Numbered from the stretch's first letter, positions 43,701 to 55,430 are shown. The stretch is 64,000 nt of DNA from Ampelomyces quisqualis (GCA_018398575.1 JAGTXZ010000003.1:744001-808000); one strand, 5' to 3'. A program made the numbers and translations. Notes: generated from the letters alone by a model not told the origin.

Positions 43701-45782
43701 ATAGGTGCGATACCCTTGACTTTCAAGCTGGCCAACATAGCGTGAAAGCCATCCTCAGTCAATGGTAGAAGAGGAAAGTCGCTCGATGTAGGTGTCGGTT
43801 CGCGGACGACCAGTTTCTCGATCATGTCGCACAGTGTCTTTTGGCATTCAGCAACCCATTGATGTATGCGCTTCTGATGGCGCATGTGACGATTGAATGT
43901 GAACGCGAATTTTAGGCGTCCTTTGAAAACAATGGCAGATATCTCAAACAGACCCCATCGTGGAGTGATGTGCCCAAAGTCAGATGTACCACCAGCAGCG
44001 CGGTATTCACCAGCCATAGTATCAAGTGGCTGAAGAAGTGCGTCTGTTCGCTCCAATTGCTGTAAATAAAACATGTTAGCTCAACCCGAGAATGAGATAC
44101 AAACTAGTACGTACCTGGTATTGCCCGAGATAATTAAACAAGATCTCCATCGGCCAGTGCGTGTTGGAAGAATTGCGACCTTCTTCGGTCAGACATCGCC
44201 GAGCAAAATAAGGCCGTCCATTTCCAGGAATCCGTCGCTTGAAGTCTTTGACTTTGCGGACCGTTTCTGTAGGATCTTGAGAAGGGGAGACCAGAATCGG
44301 GGACACTGTGAACGTGTTAGAGGGCGTCTTCGCTTCATTGCTGCAACCGTAAAGCTGGTAGCAACGAGGCAGCTACGGGTGTCACCTACATGCTGTAAAC
44401 CATCCTACGGTCCGTGAAATATCTATGTCAGAGCTCCAGGGCTCCCGACCATGGCCTTCATTGAAGATGGCAGGAATTGGTCGATCTATGAAGACATGTG
44501 ACCAAGATTGAATCAGTGATGCAAGCAGCAGCTCCACTGGCTCAGTTTTGAAGGCGGAATGACAGTTCGTGAGAAACACCGAACTGATGTTCGAATCCAG
44601 CTCGAACAGCGCATGGCTGGCATTACCATACGTGTTGTCTTCACGCTTTATGTCCCAGTAATCGAAGTCGAGTGGGGGAACGTCGATGGGTGGAAGGACC
44701 TTCTCCAATTCGAGCGCCTCCGCATGCTCGGCTTGTAATTCGGCCCACTTTTGAAATGGCAATGCCGTTGGCAAGAGCTCTCCGCCTCGCAAAATCTCCT
44801 CCAACTCTTCGAGAAGTAATCGCCAGCTAACCAAGTCAATTACGATGTGATGAGCAGTAAGAAACGCGAACTGATCATTGTCGAGATCAAAAAAGTCTGC
44901 TGCAAACAGGGGTCCGTGCACGTGGTCCAGACATTGCTGTGAGTTCGCGATCATAACATCAATTTCGACCTTGGATGCTACCTCGCGATGGCGAAATCGG
45001 TAACTGCCGCTCACGTCATCTACAAATTAGAAGTTGTCAGTACCAAGCTCGGTCGGCATTCCTGCGGAACGTGTCCGACAGTAAGGCGCATAACGTCTTT
45101 TGACAGGGATGTACGCTGTAACCATGGGACCACTTACTGGTAAGGCGTTGCTTCCAGCCCAAATCATGGGAATGAGAGAATCGCGCGCGAAGCATGGAGT
45201 GTCGAGCTACGAGCTGCTCCACTGCCGCTTGGAATTCCTCGCGCGTTGTTCTTCGCTTTACTTGCAGATAAAAAGATTGGTTGAAATGTCCGCGACCCCC
45301 ATTCGGGCGCTGAAAATACAGTGACTGAATAGGAGTGAGGTCAAATTCTTCGTCGAAGTACTCCATCGACTCGTAAGAAGTGTGTTCGATCTCTTTCACA
45401 GCCTCTGCGAGTTGCGGAATCGAACGACTTCGCAACACTTCTTGAACGCCAAGACCAACGCCATCTTTTCGACATTGGCCGACAACCTGCATGGCTGAGA
45501 TCGAGTCTCCGCCAACCGCAAGGAAAGACTGGTCGAGGGGAACATGGGGAAGGTTGAGCACGTGCGCCCATATCGACTGCAGTTTCTCTTCCATGTGTGT
45601 CTTTGGTTGCGTGTAGTCGTTCTGCAAAGCAATATTAGTTGAGACCGCCCGGAAATGCAACTGCACAAACTCGGTATATCATCACCTCGCCTCACATGAC
45701 CACGTGGAAGATGAGATGAAAGCTGGTGATGTTATTAAGAACAACGTACCATCGTTGAGGCTTCCTGGCCAACTGAAGCCAT
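23552..45782 (-). CDS. Giant multimodular nonribosomal peptide synthetase, 7,202 aa
   Basis: I reconstruct ten exons: 45782-45750, 45621-45138, 45019-44390, 44305-44115, 44059-41165, 41116-33649, 33602-29448, 29395-25938, 25888-25766, 25723-23552. They sum to 21,609 nt with the frame kept throughout. The start MASVGQEASTM was chosen because splicing it (GTACGT to TTTGCAG) leads straight into the first T domain; M21 is the alternative. Domain order is T1-E1-C1-A1-T2-C2-A2-T3-E2-C3-A3-T4-C4-A4-T5-E3-C5-T6-C6-T7. Four A domains, three epimerases and no terminal thioesterase or reductase are visible. The enzyme would assemble a short peptide with D-residues in the cytosol. T domains need phosphopantetheine; T1-T6 keep the serine and T7 does not. 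The order, size and adjacent ABCC gene recall, from memory, the NPS4/AbNPS2/Pes1 family tied to conidial surface properties. Product unknown. Confidence 0.93.
25766..27849 (-). other. NRPS unit 6: C5-linker-T6, no A domain
   Basis: C5 has NHAVIDG (about residue 5957). A ~160-residue low-complexity linker follows (about 6242-6400), rich in Ser, Pro and Arg (PSPPSLSPTLTFSPRMRP, SSRSSSSLHIPR). T6 (NLGGDSIIAMRL, Ser6444) is formed across a 49-bp intron (25889-25937). A 42-bp intron (25724-25765) follows. No adenylation motifs occur here. Confidence 0.86.
27850..32549 (-). other. NRPS unit 5: C4-A4-T5-E3
   Basis: C4 has HHSLYDG (about residue 4420). A4 has YTSGSTGVPKG (about 4871), YGPTEGTV and GRKDNQVKLAGQRIELG; pocket residues approximately D-V-G-F-V-G-G-V-F-K. 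T5 (LGGDSITAMQ, Ser5291) is formed across a 52-bp intron (29396-29447). E3 has HHLVIDVVSW (about 5474) and NESHGREPW with SRTVGWFTT. The A4 residue is expected as the D-isomer. Confidence 0.88.
32550..35859 (-). other. NRPS unit 4: C3-A3-T4
   Basis: C3 has SHAINDG (about residue 3317), again following an E domain. A3 has FTSGTTGKPKG (about 3775) and, across a 46-bp intron (33603-33648), NAYGPTECAVV; pocket residues approximately D-A-I-L-V-G-A-V-V-K, a hydrophobic pocket. T4 has RLGGNSIMAM, an Asn in place of the usual Asp before the attachment Ser (about 4215), which should still be modified. Confidence 0.86.
35860..40514 (-). other. NRPS unit 3: C2-A2-T3-E2
   Basis: C2 has HHAVYDG (about residue 1782). 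A2 has YTSGSTGKPKG (about 2245) and YGPTECS, with pocket residues approximately D-A-I-T-V-V-G-A-I-K. T3 has HLGGDSIAAMQ (about 2657). E2 has HHLVIDVVSW (about 2843), NEGHGRETF and TRTVGWFSTLSPI. The residue added by A2 is therefore expected as the D-isomer. Confidence 0.88.
40515..43764 (-). other. NRPS unit 2: C1-A1-T2
   Basis: C1 has SHAIMDG (about residue 702), the variant usual after an E domain. A1 (about 1009-1520) has FTSGSTGRPKG, YGPSEAS, GRKDSQVK and LNGQRIELGEIEHHL. T2 has RLGGDSISAMRL (about 1575). My alignment to the ten GrsA pocket positions gives approximately D-N-E-D-A-G-Q-I-N-K, not a code I can assign. YGPSEAS departs from the usual YGPTE. A 48-bp in-frame intron lies between QVK and LNGQR. 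Confidence 0.85.
41117..41164 (-). other. In-frame stopless 48-bp intron in the NRPS
   Basis: The minus strand begins GTAAGTTCCCGC and ends AATCCAG. Without splicing the A1 domain would gain 16 residues (VSSRRTLYDTAINAIQ and flank) between GRKDSQVK and LNGQR. All other A domains here have no such insert. Confidence 0.85.
43765..45782 (-). other. NRPS unit 1: T1-E1 with no A domain
   Basis: T1 carries VGGDSISAMQ with the attachment Ser at residue 51. E1 (about 103-545) has HHIVIDLVSW with His229-His230 and Asp234, FNEGHGREPW, and SRTVGWFT followed by ALSPI after splicing of an 84-bp intron (44306-44389). Introns of 118 bp (45020-45137) and 55 bp (44060-44114) also fall inside E1. No adenylation or condensation sequence is found upstream to 49.5 kb, so T1 must be loaded from elsewhere or be silent. 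Confidence 0.85.
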
Positions 45783-48700
45783 TGCGTTCGTTTCAAGCTG
45801 CTGTCAGCGCGGAAGGACGGGTGGGACTTACGGCTGCTTCGTTTTCGCCGACTATATTCGAGGTTTGTGCGAATCGAGACTTGCAAATGGCTAATTCTAG
45901 CAGTCACATTAAGCATCCTGAAGGGCAGGCTCCTCAGGCCACTCCTGCTACCGCATTGCTTCCTTGTTTTGCAGCCTTTGCCTAGCAGCACATTCGTAAC
46001 GCCGCCACCCCAGCAATTCACGTCTATGAAGTCATGGTCAGGCGTATACGACTCTCTAGAACAGCCACCAGAGCTCAGACTTCGCCGTGGTCCCATAGCC
46101 GGTGCGTAGAGGCGAAGCACTGTGGTCCAGGGAGATAAGTCGCCATTTCGGGACCAGTATGTCCAAAAAAGGGTGACACGACAGGCTCGGAGCTGCGTAG
46201 ACTCGAACAGGTACGGGAGCACAATAGTGGAATCTACTGGTTGCGCTGCAGAGTTGAGGCCCAGTAGCTGCGGCCACGAGGCCGGCCCACCAGGGGCCGT
46301 CACACGGCTGAATAGTGGTGATACATTGCTGTGGCTTGCATTGCCCGGCCTTGGATGCAGACACGAGGTGTGGGGAGGGCCGGTGGTACAATAATGGCAA
46401 CATTTGGAGAAGTGACGTGAAACGTGCAGACAGCTGAGCTGCTGAGGCCTCGACGAGCCCGTGCGTCGCCGGAAGCGAAGTTTCCATGCTTATGTCATGC
46501 AGCCACTTTGCTCCACACTTGTTCCCCCTGGCGTGTCTCCTCCCGGCCCTGCGCAAAACTCGACCACCTCAGCTATCCACACTGGCACACAAGCAGACTG
46601 CCTCCGGTCTCGCCACTCCGATTTTTTTGATTATTGACATCGAAGCCTCGGACGTCCAATGTGCTGCTTCCCCCTGTAGTCATCATCCATGGCGATGGCG
46701 TGATGGCGTGTGCCTGTTCAATGTGGCTCCTTGGACTCCTTGAGGTCATCTTCTGCGCTGGGCTAGACCCATCAGGAAGACAGCAGTTGGGAGGCGCTCA
46801 TCGTGCAGGAAGACGAGTTCTTCCTTGGCCAGCTGCCCTCTTTCATCATCCCCGAGACTCGGCACTCTAGACTCGGCTCCAACGTGCCCACGGCTGCCAC
46901 CCGCTGGCGCGCCGCGCAACCTCATTTGATACGGATGCGTCGCCCACCGGCCTGGCATGCGGCGCTGCGCTAGAAAATCGCATGTCTACTGATTCTTTAC
47001 TTACCGTACGGGAAGCGACCCGCTGCATTCGTGCACTTGACATCGGCCACCAGTGCTTGAATCGGCTGCTGCCGCCTGCTCGTATTCCAGCGCCCTGGTA
47101 CCTCCACACATCGTCATCTGCTCCCTTGACAGCCCCAGATTTCTGACATTGGTGGTTTTTGTGTGGCCCTTGATCCATTCTGATCTGTCAAGCCATGCAG
47201 CCCTCACGAGGCCAAATGCATTCCAGACTCCACAGCAGCATTGGCTTCGTGATGACCTCGAGGCTTCACCGCGGTTCACGCACACCAGGGTATCAAATCC
47301 TTCGTTGATCTTGGACTACGCCCCCTGACCACAAGCGGAATGTCAATGTCAACATCACACAAGAGCACCGGCTGACGCCTGTCCGGCATTGCAACAGTAT
47401 CCAATTGAGTCCGCTGGATTCCGTTGCGAACCCCCGGTCACTCCCGTTCAACTTGCAGCCTGTACGGCCTATTCGGCCCGCGAAAGGTGACTGCGTTCGG
47501 AACATACTGGGGCACGAGCTGATCGGGGAAATACAGCTTGTTGTGTCGTCCAAGCTTTTGGGACGGCATCAGGGTTGATCAAGTATCCGTGCGAAGACAC
47601 GCGCTCTTCTGTAATCGTAGCTGAGCAGCTTCACGCACACAGCTCGACCGCTACAGCTTTGCTACCATGACGCCCGCAGTAATCGCCGCATCAAATAGCG
47701 CGCCGACTAGAACTGTTATGTAACTTCGAAGCTTCCAACTGTACTCCTGCAGTCGCTGCAAGAACAAGTCTTCCTGGTCGTCTCTGACCCTTCTTCCCAC
47801 GAGCTACTTCTGCACGTCTCAGGGCTCTGCCTCGCCGGCATTGGAAATAGCTCTTGCTTCCAAACCCACATAGGTAGGATGCACTGCATTTGTAGCAGAC
47901 CTCAGCTTCGGGGACCTATAGGTTAGCACGCCTACCTGCCGGCATATCTCGTCAAGCTACATGCTGGCGAACTGTTGTGGCACCCGCTTCACCGCTACCA
48001 GGAATGAATGAGGCCAGCTCCCAAAACGAGAGCCCAGCCATTGTCTCCACATGCAACATTTGGTCTAGCTGCTCACCTGACTCAGGTCGCCGTAGAGGTC
48101 AAGTAAGGTTCGAGCTTATGTTGGTATTGCATACCTTGTATGCCGCAGGGCAGCAGTGTTTCTGCACACAATCGATACTTCGCCTGGTTGGCTCCCTCAC
48201 TTCGTCAGACGGTTCCGAAGTCACAAATTATTGTCACCCCGAGTGACGAAGCTATGCGTCAAGAGCTATCTAGTCTGATGTGTCGCTCAGTCAACGACCT
48301 TTGTGCACAGACAATGTTGCTCAATTGAACTTGAACGTGCAATCCAACGGCACCCACACGCCCCACTGTGGTCCAGTCACTAATGCGCCACAATCTGCAA
48401 GACTTGAAAACTGTTTCATTTGTTCTTCATCTCCACAGGTGTGCTGTTAAGAACGAATTTCGTTCTGGTGCGGTCCGATTGGCTGTCACTGGTCCCGAGC
48501 ATTGATGCGATCATGACAAGCTAAAGATGCATGAGGCTTGTCCTCGCGAACGACCTCAATCTGTGAAATTCCGTGGAGTAAACCTAGCGCCCAGCAAAAT
48601 CTCGTCTGTCAAAGTGTTGGCAACGCAGACTTAGTTGTTATACTCATTTCCTTTTTGAAGTACAATGTCTAGTAGTACTTAGACCCTGTCGCAGCATAAT

Positions 48701-49505
48701 GTCCCTGTCAGGGCATATCGGGAGCGATCGTCAAGACACCGCGCTGATCGAGTAGACAGGCAAGGCTACCTGAGCCACAAGCGGACTCGCGCAATCAGGG
48801 TTGGGCATCACGCTTCGCACCTGTGTGCGGCATCCCAAAAATACAGGCTGATGGCCGATCCTTGCTCCGCATATGGCTAAACCCGACACGAACCCCCATG
48901 TACCATCCATGTGCGGAGTAAATATTGCATATTGCAAAGGGTGAAAAGTTACTGACACGATCGCCACAAATGCAACACCTCTCAGCTTACACTTTCGCTG
49001 CATTCATTATGTATGGATGCAAAAGACTTGCCCGATCCCGGCCTGACAGGCTCCTCGGCATAGGGGCGCTGATGCAGCCAGCCACGAGATGCATGGATTC
49101 TCGTGATTTCGTCAAGAGCACGTAAGAATGAATCGTCACATTGCGGTGGGTCCTCTGTGAGTAAGATGTGCCTACTACCTAGTACCGGAATCTCGAACCG
49201 GCGTAGTAGCATTGCAGACGACATGGAACCCTGCCACTAGGTATAGCCTAAGCTTCACGGAGACACGTCCCTGGAGCGAGATACGTCCCCGGAGCAAGAC
49301 GCCTCTCTGGAGCTAGACGCTGCTGAGGTAGACTCGGAGCAAGTAAGACTCTGCAACTGGCAGACTGACCTGATCAGCGTTGAGGTTGAAGATCTTAGTT
49401 ACAAAGAGTCAGTAGCAAGCTATGCACTTAGCAAGTCCTTCAATTTTCCGCCAAATGCCCCAAGGTTACGCAGGTGAAGCTGTATTCTGAACTGAAAACG
49501 ACACA
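45783..49505. other. 3.7-kb divergent intergenic region of the NRPS-ABC pair
   Basis: The NRPS is transcribed leftward from 45782 and the ABC gene rightward from 49506. Many short frames exist on both strands, but none resembles a protein domain, and no A or C domain remnant was found. Composition is mixed to GC-rich, not RIP-like. The region should hold both promoters; I cannot identify specific sites. A small regulatory gene or long noncoding RNA cannot be excluded. Confidence 0.5.
49261..49335 (+). repeat. 18-bp tandem repeat encoding a hexapeptide
   Basis: About four imperfect 18-bp units (ACGTCCCTGGAGCGAGAT, then variants) read in one frame as DTSLER, DTSPEQ, DASLEL, DAAEVD. The frame is open for ~75 codons (to about 49475) without an ATG. 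It lies 170-250 bp upstream of the ABC gene start. Confidence 0.55.
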
Positions 49506-52500
49506 ATGACATCGACTTCTGTCCGGAACTGCGCTTCGGTGGACGACACATTTGGGCCCTGGGCTGGACCCAATTGTCGAAATGAATTTGATTTCACGCT
49601 TCTTTTCGAGGAAGCACTCTTGTCGATATTGCCCCTGGCACTCATTATCATCATCACTCCAGTTCGAATCCTCTATCTTTGGCGTCGACAGACCAAGGTC
49701 CGGAAGTCAAAGCTGCTTTTCACCAAGTTGGTATGTGGTCTCCGAACAACACCGTCGTGTATCTTGAAGTAATAAGTACCAATAGATAGGATGGACCATT
49801 CTTATCATGTTCGATTGCGCTCACCTGGCTCTTTGGGCGAAACACCCAAGGTTGCGAAACCGTGCTGCGATGCCCTCTGCCGCGATCAGCCTCGTTGGCT
49901 CCCTCGTCCTCATTACGCTTTCCACCTTTGAACACATGCGATCGATACGGCCATCGTGGCTTGTCAATATTTACCTGCTTCTCACGCTTATCTTCGACAT
50001 AGCTCGCTCACGTACCTACTCCTTGAGTCCCGATCTCGATGCCATAGCTACCGTCTTTACATCACGGGTTGCTGTGAAGCTGGTCTTAGCAATCATGGAG
50101 GCCCGCCCGAAGCGACGGTTACTATTGCCTCAATTTACCGACTGCCCACCTGAGACTGTCAGTGGGCCATATAAGCGTGCGCTATTTTGGTGGTTGAATG
50201 CACTTTTCAAGAAGGGATACTCCGAGTCTTTGACGGTTGATGACCTGTTCCACCTGGACAAACATCTGCAGTCAGACTATCTGCACCACTTACTTGGAAC
50301 TTCTTGGGAATGGTGTGAGTAGATAAGGGATGTTTTCCCGTGCTGTGTACATTGGCTAACATGACGATAACCTGTAGTAAGACAGACGGGTCCCCACACC
50401 CTTTTCCTAGCTACACTAGGGAGGCTCAAATGGCCTGTGTTAGCTGTGGTACCACCACGTATTGCCTTGATCGGATTCAATTTCTGTCAGCCGTTCTTGA
50501 TCAATCGGGCAGTGACCTTCTCTCAAGAACCTGTCACACCAAAATCAACCAACATTGGCTATGGCCTCATTGGCGCATACGTCTTAGTTTTCATTGGTAT
50601 TGCGGTATGCTCATACCTACCTAGGCCATAATCCAGACCCCTGCAATAAGACTTGCTAACGATCGCAAAGGTGTCGACCGGCCAGTACCAGCACAAGACA
50701 TTCAGGTTTATTACCATGATGCGGGGCGGACTCATCTCGATGCTTTACGGCAAAGCGACGCAAGTCGCGCTGACGGATGTTGATACGGCGTCATCATTAA
50801 CCCTGATGAGTGCGGACATCGAGCGCATTGTCACTGGCATGGAAACCGGCCATGAGGTAAGTCGAATCCTGAACTTTGGCCAATACGTCTAGTCATTTCC
50901 CGGGGAAGTTGCAAAGTGTTTCGAACAGCGTGAAGGTCATGCTCATGCGCCTTGCTGCGCTGCACTTGCCTAAAACTAGATGCTTCAAGTACAAAGCTTA
51001 CTATCTTCGCAGGTATGGTCCAATTCCCTCGAGATTGCTCTTGCAATGTATCTTCTTCAACGGGAGTTGGGTGTAGCTTGTGCAATACCAATTGGTGTAG
51101 CCATAGGTACTTCAGCATGGTATCTCTTCATTTGCTCCAGCTAAGCCGCCACACAGTGTCATTTCTTGGTTCTCTAGGAGCGACTAGCCTAGTGATGCAA
51201 CGCCAAGCTCTTTGGCTTGAAGCGATAGAGCGACGCATCGCCGCAACCGCTGCGATGCTGGACTCGATGAAAGGCGTCAAAATGTGTGGACTTACAGATA
51301 TACTACGGGACGATTTGCAACGACTCCGAGTTGACGAGCTTGATATCTCAAAGAAGTTTCGCAAGCTTCTAATCTGGACTATGATGATCTGTATGTGAAA
51401 TGAACATCACGAATTTGCTGTACTGATACAAGGCAGCCTACATATCGCCCATAGTATCACCGATTCTTGCTTTTGCCGTGTTTTCAATACTGGCAGCAAA
51501 GAGTGACGGCGCGAGCACCTTGGATACTGCGACTGTCTTTACCTCGCTCTCTCTTTTTACACTCCTGGCCGAGCCTCTGAGCTCGCTGATCATGGCGTTG
51601 TCGGCGCTGATGGGGGGCGTAGGGTCTTTTAAGAGAATACAGGAGTTCATCTCCATGGATACAACGGCTGAGAGGCGTAGATTTCCTTCTATTCAAGATA
51701 GTATCGCTTCAGGCATCAACATCGACACGGACTTGGGCTCGGAAAAGAACTTGGACATGTCCCACAAAACACGCGGTTCCGTGGAGTTGTCCGAAATGCA
51801 CTCACTGGCCTCTCAAGCAATTGTCATCGAGAATGGACTCTTTGGGTGGGACAAAGACAAATCCTCGGGCATCCTGCAGGCCATCAACATGATCGTCCCG
51901 CGCGGGAGGATTACCATGGTCGTGGGCCCAGTTGGGTGCGGCAAGTCAACCCTGCTTAAGGCTGTCCTCGGTGAGCTGCCGGTAATGGGGGGCACATTGC
52001 AGTTGTCATCCCTGCGGATCGCATTGTGTGACCAGACTGCATGGCATGTGAACGGCACAGTTCAACAAAGCATTACCGGGTCGAGTGCATACGATCTACG
52101 GTGGTACTCATCTGTTGTCCATAGCTGCGCTTTAGATGAAGATCTACGCCAATTACCGCAAGGGGACCAAACCCACATTGGCAGCAAGGGCATTGCTTTG
52201 AGTGGTGGTCAAAGTCAACGCATAGTGAGGTATCCCGCTCACCCCACATCAGCCCCCGCCTTACTGACACACACTCTTATAGGCGCTTGCGAGAGCGATT
52301 TATGCACAAAAGGACATTGTCATCCTTGATGATTGTCTTAGTGGACTTGATGGCCAGACTGAAAACAAAATTTGGCATAGTCTCTTCGGCCGCGACGGTC
52401 TTCTCAAGCGCTGTAGGACCACTGTACTGATTGGATCTTCATCAAGTGAGTCACTGCTACCCATCCTTGCTTCCAAGCCTACAACATACTAACGCTATGC

Positions 52501-54892
52501 GTCATCGCAGCGAAACGTCTACCTTACTCTGATCACATCGTTGTTCTCAGTAAAGAGGGCAAGATCTCCGAGCAAGGTCCATTCGAGAAGCTCAACTCTT
52601 CGGGCGGCTATGTATCTGGCTTCGACCTCGAGTTCCCTGACTGGGAGTTTGCTGCAGAGAAACAAGAGTATGAGGCTCCTCCGAGATACACTGAGCAACA
52701 AATAGTCGGCCAGGTCACGGAGGAGGAGATCCAAGCGGAAGCAAATCGTCGCACTGGTGATGTAGCAATCTATCGGTACTACGTCAGCTCAGTGGGATGG
52801 ATACCGACCATCATCTTCGTGGTTTCCATCACAATATTCATTTTCGGCATCTCGTTTCCATGTAAGTAATCTTTCCTCTGCGATCGGGAACTATACTGAT
52901 GTTGTCCTTGCAGCAATATGGGTAAAACTCTGGGCAGAGTACAACGAGGAGCATCCCAACGAACGTCTTGGGTTCTATCTGGGCATCTACTCCATGCTTG
53001 GCGCACTTTCATTCCTATTTCTCGCCATCAGCTGTTGGTAGGTATGCTCGTAATTTCGTGCGGGCCACAACTGACTCGCTTCACAGGCAACTGATCATCA
53101 CAATGGTGCCACGGTCTGGCGTCAGCTTCCACAAAAAGCTTCTCAACACAGTTCTTGGGTAAGCAACACTATCAAATCCCTATGAGAGCGCTAACATAGC
53201 AAAGGTCCCCCATGTCGTTCTTCTCCACCGTTGATACAGGTGTCACTCTTAACCGTTTCAGTCAGGATCTCATGCTCATTGATATGGAATTACCAATTAC
53301 TGCGCTCAACACCTTCGCCAGTAAGTTTGAGTTGGCTCAAGACAGATGCCGCACCACAGCTGACTAACAACTCGTCAGCTTTCATGCTTTGTATTGCTCA
53401 AATGGCTCTCATCGCAGTAGCAGCACCATTTGCCGCCATATCCTTCCCCATCGTGGGTATTAGTGTGTACTTTATCCAAAAGTTTTACCTACGTACATCT
53501 CGGCAGCTTCGATTTCTCGATCTTGAAGCAAAGTCGCCTCTATATACTCAGTTCAATGAGATCCTGGAGGGCCTGGCAACGATCCGAGCATTCGGGTGGC
53601 AAAGTTTTGTTCAGGAGAAAGCGAAAGATCTGCTTGATCGCAGTCAGCGTCCGTTCTACCTTCTCTTCGCTGTCCAGCGTTGGCTCACGCTCGTGCTCGA
53701 CTTCGTTGTCGCAGCCGTAGCGACAATTCTCATCGTACTTGTTGTGGCGCTCAGAGGTAAGCTGAGTGCTGGGTATGTTGGTGTTGCGCTTCTCAACGTT
53801 GTGCTTTTCTCGCAAAGCATCAAATTGCTCATTACCTTCTGGACTCAGCTTGAAACGCACATTGGTAGCGTGGCTAGGATCAAGAATTTCACTACGGATC
53901 CGACGGCAGAGGATAAAGACAGTGAAGATCACATCCCTCCTGCGACCTGGCCGAGTCAAGGAAAAATTGACTTCAACGACATCACTGCATTCCATCGGTA
54001 AGCCATTAAAACATAACACTACCGTCTTTGATCTTCTGACGCATCATCAGCTCCGGGGAGCCAGTCGTCCAAGACTTCTCGCTGTCCATCAAGCAAGGCG
54101 AGAAGGTAGCCATCGTCGGTCGTACAGGGAGGTGAGTTCCCTACTCGAGTTAAGTCTTGAGTAATGCAGCATGCTGACCGTATCCAGCGGCAAATCTTCC
54201 CTCGTGTTATCGCTTTTCCGCATGGTCGAGCTCTCCCACGGAACAATTACCATCGACGCTCTTCCCATTCATCGCCTTCCTCGCCAGACAATACGCTCCC
54301 GACTCATTGGTCTTCCTCAAGACGCCTACCTACTTCCTGGTTCTGTGCGTCTGAATGCCGACCCACTCAAGCAGAGCACTGACAAGGCGATAATCCAAGC
54401 TCTCAAAGATGTGAATCTATGGGACGATGTCATCGTAGCGAACGGCGACGCGGATAAGTACGATCACCCTCTCGATGTTCTGGTTGAAGAGCTGCACTTC
54501 AGCCACGGCCAGCGCCAACTATTTTGCATCGCGCGAGCCCTGCTCCGACGAGCGAGTAGTACTGTATTAGTACTCGACGAAGCGACTTCAAAGTAAGCAA
54601 CAGTCCACCTACTCAACAGCTCATTCACTAACCCATCATCAGCCTTGATGCCGCATCTGACTCTGTCGTACAACGTCTCCTCCGTCAAAAATTCGCAGCT
54701 CACACCATCATCGCCGTCGCCCACAGACTGGACACGATTCTTGACTTCGACAAAGTCGTCGTCATGGATCAGGGCGCACTGGTCGAGTACGGTAAGCCGC
54801 ATAGACTGTTGGAGCAGCAGGGGAGTTGGTTCAAGAGTTTGTATGAGGATGTAGCTAGAATTCGAGGCGGGGGCGAGGCAGATACTATTTAG
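49506..54892 (+). CDS. ABCC-type (MRP-like) full ABC transporter, 1,480 aa
   Basis: Sixteen exons, all with GT-AG introns of 46-156 bp: 49506-49730, 49786-50314, 50378-50604, 50671-50856, 51013-51106, 51178-51390, 51437-52224, 52283-52445, 52511-52861, 52914-53037, 53087-53158, 53205-53320, 53379-53997, 54051-54131, 54188-54592, 54643-54892. They sum to 4,443 nt in one frame. The order is an extra N-terminal membrane domain, TMD1, NBD1 (Walker A GPVGCGKSTL ~656, signature LSGGQSQRI ~746, Walker B VILDDCLSGLD ~767), TMD2, NBD2 (Walker A GRTGSGKSSLV ~1263, signature FSHGQRQLFCIARAL ~1369, Walker B VLVLDEATS ~1397). Family knowledge: ABCC proteins pump organic anions, conjugates and peptides across the plasma or vacuolar membrane. 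Divergent pairing with the NRPS suggests export or compartmentation of its peptide (inference). Confidence 0.92.
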
Positions 54893-55430
54893 ATCTGATA
54901 TGTTATCTTGGCCACAAAAGTATATTTTTAGATATCGAGAATACAACAGCACGACTTCAAGGTTGATCAGGATGCACTATCATTTGGGTTTGAATTTGGG
55001 TGTTGCTGTGTTGTGGAGACTACAGTGATCTTCAAAAAGGACAAATCTGCAAAGGACGTAGGTCTGGGGCGAATTAATAGCAGTATCACATGAGTATAAC
55101 ACTGCAGCGTGAGTATCAGGGACCTTACACCGGTGTTTACAAGGCTAATTTTTACAAAGGCCAACTTTGCCTCGGTTGTAGGTTCAGGGTGGCTTCCGGG
55201 CATAGTTTTACACAATTGCAATGTTCACGTGATAGTGTTTTGGGAAGACTACGACCAGGTTCACAAATGTTCATCTTGAATGGGGTGTATGTTCCGAGCG
55301 TCTTTAGTCCCACGTGATTGTTCATTCTTATCATCTACCCAACTACTTCCTGTGTCTACTCAACCTCCACTCCGCTAAAGAATATGTTCGTCTTAGAACT
55401 TTCCAATTCTCACTATGCCCCGACAATATC
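54893..55430. other. Convergent intergenic region
   Basis: Lies between the 3' ends of the ABC gene and the minus-strand gene at 55431. No gene or repeat recognised. Confidence 0.45.

Noticed and set aside
23552..45782. Intracellular or extracellular siderophore synthetase (SidC/SidD type)
   Set aside because: The C-T-C-T tail is reminiscent, but three epimerase domains, four A domains and the lack of a neighbouring ornithine N-monooxygenase or acyltransferase argue against a hydroxamate siderophore pathway.
45692..46556. Possible missing adenylation domain upstream of T1 (frames at 45692-46303 and 46056-46556)
   Set aside because: These translations lack every A-domain motif (no TSGSTGxPKG, YGPTE or GRxDxQVK) and have chance-like composition.
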